A stretch of DNA of 64,000 nucleotides from Nematostella vectensis (Eukaryota > Cnidaria > Anthozoa > Actiniaria > Edwardsiidae). The notes beneath the pieces were generated by a model, which saw only the letters and a list, made by a program, of their open reading frames with translations, made no database searches and was not told the origin of the DNA. Below are positions 48,301 to 56,400 of this stretch, piece by piece. The position numbers were made by a program, and so were the translations under genes. Location of the stretch: NCBI RefSeq assembly GCF_932526225.1, contig NC_064046.1, positions 496,001-560,000 on the forward strand. The letters run 5' to 3'. Each line of letters opens with the position of its first letter. Within the stretch, counting starts at the first letter, position 1.

Positions 48301-50364
48301 TTTTGTTGTACCAGTTATCATCTTTAACTCGGTAAGTAAGCCTAGAACCCCATGTAACCTCGATGCTTGAGTTATCATCTTTAACTCGGTTACCTCCTGT
48401 AACCTCAATACTTGAGTTATCATCTTTAACTCGGTTACCTCCAGTAACCTCAATACTTGAGTTATCATCTTTAACTCGGTTACCTCCAGTAACCTCAATA
48501 CTTGAGTTATCATCTTTAACTCGGTTACCTCCAGTAACCTTTACTTGAGTTATCATCTTTAACTCGGTTAGTAAGCCTAGAACCACCTGTAACCTCGATA
48601 CTTGAGTATTCCTTGCAAGTTGCACTGTGGTTTTACTGAATTATTTTATTTTCCAGATTAATATTGTAATTCTTGTGAAAGTTTTGTACATTCTCGTGTC
48701 CATTGAAGAAAGTCCATTGACTCCAGAGGAAGGCAAGCGAGCGAGGTAATTACCTCTAATTAAACACTACAAAGCTCAACACTACAAAGCTTACCAAACG
48801 CCAAAACATCTTAACCCTCACCCCTTCTTGTTACCCTTCCCCTTCCCCTTCCCCTCACACTACCACTCCTTCACCTCTTCTACCCCTTCTCCTCACCCCT
48901 CCCTGTTATCCCACCCCTACCCTTTCCCGTTCTCCTCACGGGCGGATACAGGGGGGATGAACTGGTGGATATCCACCCCCTCTTTGCGTAAAAGGATTGA
49001 AAAGTCACTTTGCTTGAAAAACATAAATGTCTGAGGGACGGGAGGTACTGTCCATGTACCTGCTTGACTTTGCTGACGCGACAAATCCAATTCAGCGTTG
49101 TATTGTGACCTACCAAGAAACACTGGATCAGTTATTAGCCGTCTATCCGGCCATTATACTTCCCCATTTTGAAATCCTGGATCTTACCCTACTACTTCTC
49201 TTATCCCCCCCTGTTACCTTTCCTATTACGCGATCTCTTTCCCTCCCTCTTCTCTTCCCTCTACCCGTCCACTTACCTCTTTGCTACCCGTTCCTTTTTC
49301 CCTACCCTTCCTTTTCCCCTACCCTTCCTTTTCCCCTACCCTTTCTTTTCCCCTACCCTTCCTTTTCCCCTACCCTTTCTTTTCCCCTACCCTTCCTTTT
49401 CCACTACCCTTCCTTTTCCCCTACCCTTCCTTTTCCACTACCCTTCCTTTTCCCCTACCCTTCCTTTTCCCCTACCCTTTCTTTTCCCCTACCCTTCCTT
49501 TTTCCCTACCCTTCCTTTTCCCCTACCCTTCCTTTTCCACTACCCTTCCTTTTCCCCTACCCTTCCTTTTCCACTACCCTTTCTTTTCCCCTACCCTTCC
49601 TTTTCCCCTACCCTTTCTTTTCCCCTACCCTTCCTTTTTCCCTACCCTTCCTTTTCCCCTACCCTTCCTTTTCCCCTACCCTTCCTTTTCCCCTACCCTT
49701 CCTTTTCCACTTCCCCTTCCTTTTCCCCTACCCTTCCTTTTCCCCTACCCTTCCTTTTCCCCTACCCTTCCTTTTCCCCTAACCTTTCTTTTCCCCTACC
49801 CTTCCTTTTCTCCTTATCGCCATTCTAATTGTCGATCTACTCCTGTTGCTTGGCAGGGTGGCTATTCGTGGAGTCATCACCCTTATGCCCTTACTCGGAT
49901 TGACCTGGATGTTTGGCATCCTGTGTGTCAATACCGACACCGTAGCATTCCAGTACCTCTTCGCCATCCTCAATACCTTACAGGTACGTTATTGCGTCAT
50001 TACAGGCGTGTCAACTTCGACGTTATCGTACGATTTTTAAAAAAAATTTCCTGATCATTCTTTGCACCACGGTATACCTGTGGTACCTGGGCCTAGTCCC
50101 GCGCGTTCGTCCTCTCCACTTTCAGTCTTGCATTGTATGGTTGTTGATGTAATCAACCCTACATGTTTATTTTGTTTCGTTTCATTTGTTATTTGTCCTG
50201 CTTCGACGCAAACACCTCTGTAGCTCCCTTGTTTCCGGATAAGCTTGCTATCAGCAATTAAAAGAAACAGCACCGAAAACCCTCCAAAACGCTGATTTAA
50301 GGTTGTATTTATGTGTTCCAGGGTGTGTTCGTCTTTGGATTCCACTGCGTCGGAAACAGTCAGG

Positions 50365-50399
<35 letters not shown>

Positions 50400-51259
50400 G
50401 TGGTGATGATGATGCGGATAATGTTGATGTGTGCAGTTTGTTGATGGTGCGGATGAAGATGACGATGTAAATAATCATGAATACGATGATGGTTATTTTT
50501 TTGATGATGATTCATATGTTTTGTTGATATGGTTGTTGATTATAGTGATAGTGATCATAACGACTATCCATTTTTAGGTTCGTTCGTCTCTGAAAAAGTA
50601 CGTCTCCCGCAAATGGCAAGTCTTCAGCGTGCTGAGATCGGTGAGTAAAATAACCGAACCACTTTGCTACGATAAATATCTGATAGCCCGGCTAGTATGT
50701 ATTATCTTCAAATGTTCTTATAACACAATTTTTAAAGTTTTGAATTAAAATGTTTTGTCGTTTTGACCTCTGACACGAAATGCGCTTGAACTCAAACGTG
50801 AAAAGAGCTGATTTTTAGAGCATATTGTCGGCGGCTTTGATTTTTTTCCATCCCTTACCCGGCATGGGGGCAACCAATACATAATAAATAATTATCAATT
50901 GAACAATCAATAATGGATAGATTTGCCCATACTTGAATAAAGCCAATTAACAACCACATTGTTTAAATATACCAATCACGTTTTCTAAAATAAACCAATC
51001 ACGTTGTCTAAAATTAACCAATTGACCAATTACATTGTCTAAAATGAGCCTGTCCCCTTTAGCGCCCTCCTCGTAGTCGCAGCACCGGTCGCACCACGCG
51101 CGGGCAAGAGACACTCGGCGAGGTAAAAAATGGTACGACTGCTGACCTATAAACGGCAGGCTCAACAGTTTACTCGATTTAAATGATAAAAGTTTAGACG
51201 TTATAATTTTGTAAAATTGTAAATAATATGATTTTGTGTAGATTAAAGAGGCCATTTAA
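21392..51259 (+). CDS. adhesion G protein-coupled receptor (class B2), 25 exons
   Basis: Seven-TM surface receptor with a self-cleaving ectodomain. Exons: 21392-21445, 21528-21564, 30974-31129, 31623-31727, 31806-31979, 32822-32874, 33232-33402, 34036-34116, 34477-34576, 39132-39266, 40142-40235, 40756-40864, 41245-41294, 41495-41621, 42000-42106, 43216-43318, 43775-43928, 44143-44209, 48265-48331, 48657-48745, 49857-49983, 50322-50363, 50578-50640, 51063-51122, 51242-51259. All phases agree, giving 780 aa. Residues 1-27 are a signal peptide (MNTITLRAELILVFSFLL, then CLQGVQC). Residues 30 to about 195 are Cys-rich with no domain I recognise. The GAIN domain follows. The GPS has CVYWDKK, GAWSSEGL and C464W, with HL-T cleavage at L469/T470 and tethered sequence TNFAVLVQT. 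TM1 is HALALEMITYIGC, TM2 HRIHLNICVVLAVAQ, TM3 FAWMFVEGVHLYF, TM4 GFPFVFVGVSL, TM6 LLGLTWMFGI and TM7 VFVFGFHCVGNSQV. Exons 1-2, 11-12 and 25 are the least certain: 40655 is an alternative acceptor for exon 12, and 40533-40592 is an alternative exon. Confidence 0.9.
23427..23930. repeat. G-rich minisatellite, unit about 43 bp
   Basis: About eleven copies of a unit containing 'cagagaccatacgaagactg' and 'tgggagtggggggtgggtac', preceded by a run of eighteen G. The G-tracts could form quadruplexes on the plus strand. All the long ORFs over it are by-products of the repetition. It lies in intron 2 of the adhesion GPCR. Confidence 0.93.
24097..24570. mobile_element. two adjacent MITE copies with shared terminal inverted repeats
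   Basis: Copy 1 (about 24101-24325) and copy 2 (about 24357-24567) each begin with AAGGCCTKGCTAAAYTWGGCG-like sequence and end with its complement (CCTAGTTTAGCCAGGCCT). Both carry internal 'gcgcgacacgaaaatgtttc' or close variants. The outermost ends also pair (GTAAAGGCC and GGCCTTTAC), so the pair looks like one compound unit. No ORF is present. Confidence 0.75.
25056..25229. repeat. direct duplication, unit 87 bp
   Basis: Two copies of a segment starting 'acgttcttataaaaa' and containing 'aataatagagttagagacga' (second copy 'agctagagacga') and 'gctgaagtt'. Intronic and non-coding. Confidence 0.85.
25540..25806 (-). pseudogene. reverse-transcriptase fragment of a non-LTR retrotransposon (degenerate)
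   Basis: Two overlapping minus-strand frames read in order VVAQLYMVLFLG, then FAQCLDWVADYLKCNMNPRK and IKCCGIYIGYN. This resembles the RT segment where a YADD-like strand is followed by a W..........NP.K pattern. A frameshift separates the halves and the catalytic aspartates are not seen. It is called from pattern similarity only. Confidence 0.4.
25936..26201. repeat. direct duplication, unit 133 bp
   Basis: Two nearly identical copies starting 'gccttacttgaaatatggga' and containing 'gaaactagaaataagtggcc' and 'acaaagccgtcttttaaaaa'. A few substitutions separate them, so the duplication is recent. Confidence 0.92.
29060..30255. repeat. 15-bp minisatellite, about 80 units
   Basis: The unit is 'gaccacctctatagc' with variants 'gaacacctctatagc', 'gatcacatctatagc' and 'gataccaagtctatt'. 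The right third shows a higher-order block of about 90 bp repeated at least three times. Because 15 is divisible by three, the minus strand is open for 399 codons as a V-V-A-I-E pentapeptide ladder. I regard this as a by-product of the repeat, not a gene. Confidence 0.93.
31315..31500. repeat. trinucleotide-rich microsatellite (ATC/ACC)
   Basis: Runs of 'accaccatcaccatcacctt' and 'gaccacc' in imperfect 36-45-bp units, ending in a pure (ATC)n run. It lies in intron 3 of the adhesion GPCR, about 120 bp before exon 4. Confidence 0.85.
32007..32260. mobile_element. TTAA-flanked MITE, copy A
   Basis: The ends are imperfect inverted repeats (AAACCCGTATTGTCACCAGT and its complement ACTGGTGACAATGCGGTTTT), each bordered by TTAA. 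The interior matches copies at 53099-53308 and 55955-56206 in inverted orientation (for example 'tagattcttttgtcttttaa'). TTAA borders suggest a piggyBac-type non-autonomous element. It lies in the adhesion-GPCR gene, 27 bp after the exon 5 donor. Confidence 0.75.
32946..33041. repeat. 30-bp tandem repeat, three copies
   Basis: Three units of 'cccttgcgcgcaaagttttt' followed by 'gtatatgg', with the last degenerate. It begins just after a second copy of the exon 6 donor region of the adhesion GPCR ('atagctgcaatgtaatgtgt' beside the real 'atagctgcaaggtatgtgta'). Confidence 0.85.
34836..35230 (+). mobile_element. tRNA-derived SINE
   Basis: The head has box A 'gtggcctagtgtgttagcgc' and a perfect box B GGTTCGAATCC (34886-34896), followed by a body of about 300 bp. 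The 3' end is a short tandem tail of 'aaatcct' units. Body blocks are shared with the SINE at 20076-20342. It inserts directly in front of the open reading frame of the nested class A GPCR. Confidence 0.8.
35214..36332 (+). CDS. class A (rhodopsin-like) GPCR, 5' end unclear, nested in intron 9 of the adhesion GPCR
   Basis: An uninterrupted frame encodes all seven helices. TM1 is GFVVIVVLGLALNMSVILL with the conserved Asn. TM2 contains NTAVAGLLSLLLEPP. TM3 starts at Cys in ALCKWF and ends SLERFRAVSS, with ERF instead of DRY. TM4 has LPWVMSLV. The second extracellular loop has Cys residues (TQCEI, ECMCSQT). TM6 is LLLYILCVSPLIIYF and TM7 NSALSLITYF replaces NPxxY. The tail is basic. Before TM1 the frame contains NAS and NGS glycosylation motifs, but no in-frame ATG exists between the upstream stop at 35211 and the Met at 35352 inside TM1. 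The start must therefore come from an upstream exon, or was lost when the adjacent SINE inserted. Starting at 35352 would give 326 aa with a truncated TM1. Ligand class cannot be told. Confidence 0.8.
   Translation: MLNPKKHTNASNGSTSVSTSPGKLLPGERAKVCGFVVIVVLGLALNMSVILLVVFKKVPRKSITFFVVNTAVAGLLSLLLEPPLVISSLISQSFNWWMRGIITIALCKWFIFLDSSLSWVLLLILFIISLERFRAVSSTVQLSSLSRRSLALLVALPWVMSLVINTASLTQCEIRDKGVSFECMCSQTEATSIIYLVMNGLYLTFVLAIFSINSVIVPRLVNTQGAIDLPAIQQERRVKKFRSAVNMVLSSLLLYILCVSPLIIYFTVFQFEFLINYSPNSPSSPSALSYFLLLLIFRMNSALSLITYFVFLEDFRSVLRSAISRVGIYIAERENRQPFTRPRRTVRGNINLGELNERKRAGENTSAEKRER
38165..38533. mobile_element. hAT-type MITE, copy 1
   Basis: A 369-bp element with terminal inverted repeats (CGACAGAGCCAAAAAATGG and its complement at the right end, ...TTTTTTTGCTCTATC). 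It is flanked by a perfect 8-bp target-site duplication GTGCCTCC (38157-38164 and 38534-38541). It is about 85% identical to the copy at 52198-52572. An 8-bp duplication is typical of hAT elements. No ORF is present. Confidence 0.88.
38566..38900 (-). mobile_element. 3' end of a non-LTR retrotransposon (LINE), truncated
   Basis: The minus strand reads RTCWRALTSNAVQSFEGDCR, then RLTAARDRRHR and CNRICASDFGLRSHMRVHK. This is the C-terminal basic stretch and C2H2-like finger typical of the end of LINE ORF2 proteins in cnidarians. It is followed by a tail of GATGATGATGATT units at the element's 3' end, another LINE habit. It is 5'-truncated with a disrupted frame. Confidence 0.6.
39362..40163. repeat. 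54-bp (and 42-bp) tandem array derived from the exon 11 acceptor of the adhesion GPCR
   Basis: Sixteen units, the last of which is the start of exon 11 itself. Each carries 'tcgtgttatacag' (a good acceptor) followed by 'gttgtagtggcggggttggt' and 'attgtg'. Earlier units alternate 54 and 42 bp; from about 39765 on all are 54 bp. In the exon frame a unit encodes CSGGVGIVSYISCSCYTG. Confidence 0.93.
40925..41062. repeat. (ATC/ACC)n microsatellite
   Basis: Imperfect trinucleotide repeat ('caccaccaccatcatcacca' type) starting about 60 bp after the exon 12 donor of the adhesion GPCR. Confidence 0.9.
41632..41905. repeat. (ACAG)n-like imperfect repeat
   Basis: A long run of 'gacagacagac', 'aaagactgac' and related 4-mers, starting about 10 bp after the exon 14 (GPS exon) donor. 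Minus-strand Cys/Leu/Ser-rich ORFs over it are artefacts of the repeat. Confidence 0.85.
42647..43112. mobile_element. MITE with long GC-rich terminal inverted repeats
   Basis: The left end (CGCCCGTTTCTCGAAACACC, then CGAGAATTCTCGG) is matched by its complement at the right end (43068-43112). Arms are about 45 bp with few mismatches. CCAGG on both sides may be a 5-bp target duplication. It lies in intron 15 of the adhesion GPCR and has no ORF. Confidence 0.8.
43280..43620. repeat. tandem array derived from the 3' end of adhesion-GPCR exon 16 and its donor
   Basis: Exon 16 ends 'gcgggaatcaacgctacgga' then 'taataag|gtcagg'. Four further copies of this edge follow directly in the intron, separated by 'tttgaatgttgcacaaatcg' and T-runs of variable length. 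Three copies keep a usable AAGGTCAGG-like donor, giving decoy splice sites. Confidence 0.92.
44325..48205. repeat. 25-bp satellite, about 150 units (3.9 kb)
   Basis: The unit is 'catcaggcctaagaaccctt' plus 'actgc', with recurring single-base variants (ggt for ggc, cctcact for cctta, aaacctt, cctgag). A higher-order duplication of about 850 bp (34 units) is visible from shared variant order: the block around 46646-47260 repeats at about 47496-48110. It fills intron 18 of the adhesion GPCR, between TM4 and TM5 exons. Confidence 0.95.
48310..48602. repeat. 45-bp tandem array derived from the 3' end of adhesion-GPCR exon 19
   Basis: The exon end and donor 'agttatcatctttaactcg|gtaag' is followed by five copies of 'gagttatcatctttaactcg' joined to 'gttacctccagtaacctcaa'. 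In most copies the donor is changed from GTAAGT to GTTACC; the last copy has GTTAGTAAG. Confidence 0.93.
49285..49815. repeat. 17-bp pyrimidine minisatellite ahead of adhesion-GPCR exon 21
   Basis: About 30 units of 'ctacccttccttttccc' with small variants. Strictly pyrimidine-rich, about 530 bp, ending 40 bp before the acceptor of exon 21. Several long plus-strand ORFs over it are artefacts. Confidence 0.93.
50364..50420. repeat. (GAT)n microsatellite beginning in the exon 22 donor
   Basis: Exon 22 ends CAG and the donor is GTGATGATGATG..., so the microsatellite forms the 5' splice site from its second base on. Confidence 0.9.
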
Positions 51260-51390
51260 ACCTTCTCATGATAATGACAGCCATTTACAACGCCAGCGAA
51301 AGTAATCATTTGTATACACCTTTTTCACAAAAGGTTGTCAGTGCAAATGGCGATTGGTAAATGGCTTATGGGTACGTATTACTTGTAAAA

Positions 51391-51396
51391 AATAAA
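51391..51396 (+). terminator. candidate polyadenylation signal of the adhesion GPCR
   Basis: AATAAA about 130 bp after the proposed stop codon at 51257-51259. The position is reasonable for a short 3' UTR. Confidence 0.5.
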
Positions 51397-51714
51397 GTAC
51401 AGCAATGTCAGTGCCAAATATTGGTAACCTTTAATGGGTAATTGTTTTGGTTTATCCATATTCTTCGAGACGCATGGTTACTTTCGGTCGTAGAACTACC
51501 AATCGCCATTTGCCATTTGCACTGACAACCTTTATTGAAATAGGTGTATACTGTATAGAAGAGAAAGTCTTGTAAAGAGCCTCTCTGGATTTGGATAATT
51601 CTTATCGATGGAATTACAACAATAAAATGCAATCTGTATTCATCTATAAGATGCGGGTTGTGTGCGTTCTACTGATAGAGGTTCCTGTTTTTTTTTTCTT
51701 TTTCAAGCAAACTT

Positions 51715-52168
51715 GGAGTAGGTAGGGGGGGTAGGTAGAGGGGAGTAGGTAGGGGGAGTAGGTAGGGGGAGTAGGTAGGGGGGAGTAGGTAGGGGGAGTA
51801 GGAAGGGAGGAGTAGGTAGGGGTGAGTAGGTAGGGGTGAGTAGGTAGGGGGGAGTAGGTAGGGGTGAGTAGGTAGGGGTGAGTAGGTAGGGGTGAGTAGG
51901 TAGGGTGTGGTAGGTAGGGGTGAGTAGGTAGGGGTGAGTAGGTAGGGGGGAGTAGGTAAGGGAGTAGGTAGGGGTGAGTACGTAGGGGTGAGTACGTAGG
52001 GGGGAGTAGGTAGGGGTGAGTAGGTAGGGGTGAGTAGGTAGGGGGAGTAGGTAGGGGTGAGTAGTTAGGGGTGAGTAGGTAGGGGTGAGTAGGTAGGGGC
52101 AAGTAGGTAGGGGTGAGTAGGTAGGGGTGAGTAGGTAGGGGGGAGTAGGTAGGGGTGAGTAGGTAGGG
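51715..52168. repeat. 15-bp G-rich minisatellite
   Basis: About 30 units of 'gtaggtaggggtgagta' or 'gtaggtaggggggagta' type (14-15 bp). It resembles telomere-like GT/AG-rich sequence but is not TTAGGG. The minus-strand Tyr/Pro/Leu-rich ORFs over it are by-products. Confidence 0.92.
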
Positions 52169-52197
52169 GGGCTGTAGCCGCGAAAAGGAGGGTGGTG

Positions 52198-52572
52198 GGC
52201 AGAGCCAAAAAATGGCAAGTTTTCCCAAAATAAGGTCTGGTAAACTTCGGTAAGCTTGAATTTTTCCATAGAGGTTCCTTATGTCATGTTAACCACCATA
52301 TCAAAAAGCGTTTTTCTCTAATGGATTCGTCCTCGAGATATGAGGCTTTAAGTGCAATTTTCAAATGTTCAAAGTATAAATTCTCCTCGTTTGTAGGGAG
52401 AAATCGGGCTCTGATCAGAAATTAAGCCAACTTTGCTCGCTAATATCTAAATTTTATATCTCCTAAATTTCTTTAAAATTTTGAAATAAACTTTTGGTCA
52501 GAGGAACTTCTTGTATGCGGAATCTTAAGCTTATATATTAATAATTGGAAAATTTCATTTTTTGCTCTGTCG
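52198..52572. mobile_element. hAT-type MITE, copy 2
   Basis: 375 bp, about 85% identical to 38165-38533 along its whole length, with the same ends (GGCAGAGCCAAAAAATGG and TTTTTTGCTCTGTCG). It is flanked by 8-bp duplications GGGTGGTG (52190-52197 and 52573-52580). Confidence 0.88.
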
Positions 52573-53098
52573 GGGTGGTGTCGCACTATAAAGGAGACAA
52601 AAAGTCACTTTCGCCAGACTCTCCTAGACCCTGTCCTTACCTTTGCAATAAACTATAGAAGAGCGATAGCTACGCTGCGATAGCTATAGCTGCGGTGAAT
52701 AAAGAGCGCAGCGTATAGATTTAAAGAAATAAAAACTTTAAACATATAATGTTTATTGAGTACGTTTTGAGTTGTAAAAAAGAAAGAATGTTGATGATAT
52801 CAAAATTTGCGACGCTTAAATGACTATTGGTATTTGATAACCCTTTCAACTCCGACAAGGCATGGAAACCGAAGAAAAGTAATGGATACGGTATTTACAG
52901 TTTTACTTAGCAAAATTATATACGAAATCTACAAGCAAATAAAGGCGTCTTATTTTGACCAAAATTTTTTTAATTGAAGGATGGATTTAAATTCACCGTG
53001 ATTCCAGCAGATTTAATCAACTACTGGGATGAACATCCATTTGCATATGGTTTCATAGCCTACGAAACCACGCGTCACGCAAGGCGGATCTACGTGCT

Positions 53099-53308
53099 TT
53101 AAAGCCGCATTCTCACCAGTTTACTTCCGGAGGTCCGACGGAAACCTCAACCGTTAAAAGACAAAAGAATCTATTAAAATCCGAGATATTAAACAGGCCA
53201 TCCGCTCTAAATTATCAATCACATCCTCAAAGAAACTTCCAATAAACACACTGCTTTCAATATTTTGAAATATTTTTCGCGTTTTCCGTGGTGATAATGC
53301 GGCTTTAA
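53099..53308. mobile_element. TTAA-flanked MITE, copy B
   Basis: Ends 'aaagccgcattctcaccagt' and 'tgataatgcggctttaa', with TTAA at each border. The interior is nearly identical to copy C at 55955-56206 but lacks about 40 bp near the right end. It lies about 105 bp beyond the SLC6 stop codon, so it may sit in the 3' UTR. Confidence 0.8.
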
Positions 53309-53413
53309 GAATAAAATTAAACGTTTGCCGGTTTCTCCGAGCTGCGATTTGTCCAACTTCCGGCTTAAATCGTGACGGCGATCTATATGCGCCTGCGCAT
53401 ACGGCTATGTCTC

Positions 53414-56400
53414 TTATCTGTTGCTTTTTGCCGTCGTCTGTTGTCTGTTGCTTTCCTCGAGTTCAACACCGTCGTTTTCGACTGCGTAATCATTAATATA
53501 ATCCGACTTTTTTAGAGCGGAAGTGACGTTATAGCTTCCCGCCCTTCTGTGGCTGTTGCTGTACTTCCGGTAGCGTTCGTACACTGCTTTGCATAAGCCG
53601 CATTCTGATGCGATCGATCTGAGCGTTCTTTTATTAAAGCATTTGTAAAAGCCTTTCTTGAAGACCGGAAAGAATAAGCACATTATAGGGAGTATCGTCA
53701 CGAAGCAGTAGAGCACGCTCGCCCAGTCAGGGTAAGGTTTGCTGGTCGTCTGGCCCTACAAAGGGAGCATTCGTATTTAACTTCATGGTATTGAAATGCT
53801 TCACGGTTCATGTTTGATCATGCCGTGATTCCCATGGGCCATTTTAAAGGCCGAAGCTTTATGATTTTTCTAATAAATAAAGCGGATAACATATGGAACC
53901 ATAGAATGTGCGGTTCTTGAGTAGCATATATACAGACCTCCGTAGATCCCACACCAGAAGCCAGGAATCATGCAACTCTTCAGCCTTTTGTAATTCCGCT
54001 AAAGGCTTATTGTTGACCGACGGACTGGACTGGACGGCCTGAACGGATTGGACTAGACTGGTTAGCAGCCTGAGGTTTCTAGCTCTCGTTTAATCATGTC
54101 TACTGGCAGTGTGTTTTCTGTTTATTATGGACGTGGCTTATTAAGCTATATACCTTGCCATTTATCTCGTTCTTATTAAGTCCTGCAAGTCCGCTCGTGT
54201 TAAATCACCGCTTTTCGCATCAGTGTGAACGTGGCCTCGGTACGTGCCTTGCCTTATCCCATGCCTTGTAATTTCTCTGAATAACATTTTTTTATCCAGT
54301 GTAAACATGGCTTAACTACTCACTTTGTCTTTATTCCACGCCTTATATGTTCTCTCATGTTGAATCACCTTTTTCGCGCATAGTGTAAACATGGCTTAAC
54401 CACTCACCTTGTCTTTATCCCACTCCTTGTAAGTTCTCTCGTGCTGAATCACCTTTTTCGCGTTTAGTGTAAACATGGCTTAGCTACTCACCTTGTCTTT
54501 ATCCCACGCCTTGTAAGTTCTCTCGTGCTGAATCACCTTATTCGCGTATAGTGTAACAATGGCTTAACCAATCACCTTGTCTTCATCCCACGCCTTGTAA
54601 GTTCTCTCGTGCTGAATCACCTTATTCGCGTCTAGTGTAAACATGGCTTAACTACTCACCTTGTCTTTATCCCACGCCTTGTAAGTTCTCTCGTGCTGAA
54701 TCACCTTATTCGCGTTTAGTGTAAACATGGCTTAACTACTCACCTTGTCTTTATCCCACGCCTTGTAAGTTCTCTCGTGCTGAATCACCTTATTCGCGTC
54801 TAGTGTAAACATGGCTTAACTACTCACCTTGTCTTTATCCCACGCCTTGTAAGTTCTCTCGTGCTGAATCACCTTATTCGCGTCTAGTGTAAACATGGCT
54901 TAACTACTCACCTTGTCTTTATCCCACGCCTTGTAAGTTCTCTCGTGCTGAATCATATCTATCATGCCTCCTACTATCACACCCAGGATTATGATGGGAG
55001 ATATGAACTTCCAGCATAGCTTCCACTTCCAACCTGGCGCACTTCCCGTTAGAAGCTCAATATCTTTAGAAAACCTGCGGAGACGAAAATTAGGGTTCAC
55101 TTAAAACACGAAAGCGCACTAAACAAGGGGTCGGACCGCCCACAATTGACACCTTTTAAATTTAAACCCGAAATAAAAATGGCCGTTTGTAGGATCTCGA
55201 CGCAGGAAGATGAATTAGCCATACATGAAGTAAAGCCCAGGTCAGGGTTCCTAAAAAGTCGATTAGCGCAAGGCCCCCGGATTAGTTCTGTTCCCGAAAC
55301 GCTGGTTAACGCTAACTCTGGGTTAGTTTGAAGGTAACCCTGCTCGCGAGATGGGTTAATTCGTCAACCTACGGTTTAGTTGGCGTAACACAGGCCTCCC
55401 AAACTTTGTAGTAGAACTAAAGTTTCATAAAATGAAGTTGCCGACAAAAAAGACGAAACACAGAAACATTGTTGGGATCAAATGTCCTAACATTTCGCTT
55501 TGTTATGCGACCTTCCACTGGGCAAAAATATAAATTTACAAGGCTTTACATGGTTTCTTAAATGTTTCTTAATTCGTTGCGATGCTGACTCGAAAATTGT
55601 GCTGGGACAGACAGAAAGTTACATGAAATTTATACTTGAAATGAATCTGTCTCGCCAGTGACACACACCAATTCGAATCCTGCAAATTACATTTTTGGCA
55701 ATGAAATGGAAGTAATTACAGGCGATGTAGAGGTGTTTCGGGGCTTCTCTGCGAAAATAAAACCACCAAAGATAAATTTGAGTTGCTCTCTATTGATCTG
55801 CTGGGTATCCTGTGTGAATTTTACTCGTCAAACCAGTTTCTCACTCACTTCATCCGAGGTTAGTAAATCGGGGGATTACTTGGCTTTCGGGAACGGTGAG
55901 TCGTAGGCTAGCTAACCTACGATTAGCGGGATTAGGCGCTGATCTAGGTTTAAGTTAAAGCCGCAATGTCACCAGTTTACTTCCGGAGGTCCGACGGAAA
56001 CCTTTACCGTCAAAAGACAAAAGAATCTATTAAAATCCGAGATATTAAACAGGCCATCCGCTCTAAATTATCAATCACATCCTCAAAGAAACTTCCAATA
56101 AACACTGCTTTCAATATTTTGAAATATTTTTAGCGTTTTCCGTTAAAAATAATCGGAGATTGTTACGTAATCGACCGGAAATAAACTGGTGACAATGCGG
56201 CTTTAATTGGCCTGTCAGGAACCGGTCCCAGTGCATTTGTGATACTCACTTATCTAAGCCATACACGTAGCAAAGCCCGATGCATTCACAGAAGCCAATC
56301 ACCAGAAGAGGGAAACCGCTGGCCGAGTCGATGATTTCCAGGAGATAGATTCCCATCGACTGTACGAAGAGTATGTTCGCCATGCAGAACACGATACATA

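Larger units (their letters stand above)
51397..53413. other. intergenic stretch between convergent genes
   Basis: It separates the 3' ends of the adhesion GPCR (plus) and SLC6 (minus) genes. It contains a G-rich minisatellite, a hAT-type MITE and a TTAA MITE, listed separately. A TTTATT at 52752-52757 could serve as minus-strand AATAAA. No gene is seen. Confidence 0.6.

Noticed and set aside
49027..50054. Plus-strand ORFs of 219-257 codons rich in Pro, Phe, Leu and Ser
   Set aside because: Products of the 17-bp pyrimidine array; the real exon here is 49857-49983 in a different frame.
51715..52168. Interstitial telomere repeat
   Set aside because: The unit is a 14-15-bp GTAGGTAGGGG-type sequence, not the TTAGGG expected for animals.
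51644..52269. Minus-strand ORFs of about 190 codons rich in Tyr, Pro, Leu and Thr
   Set aside because: Repetition of the 15-bp G-rich minisatellite, not a gene.
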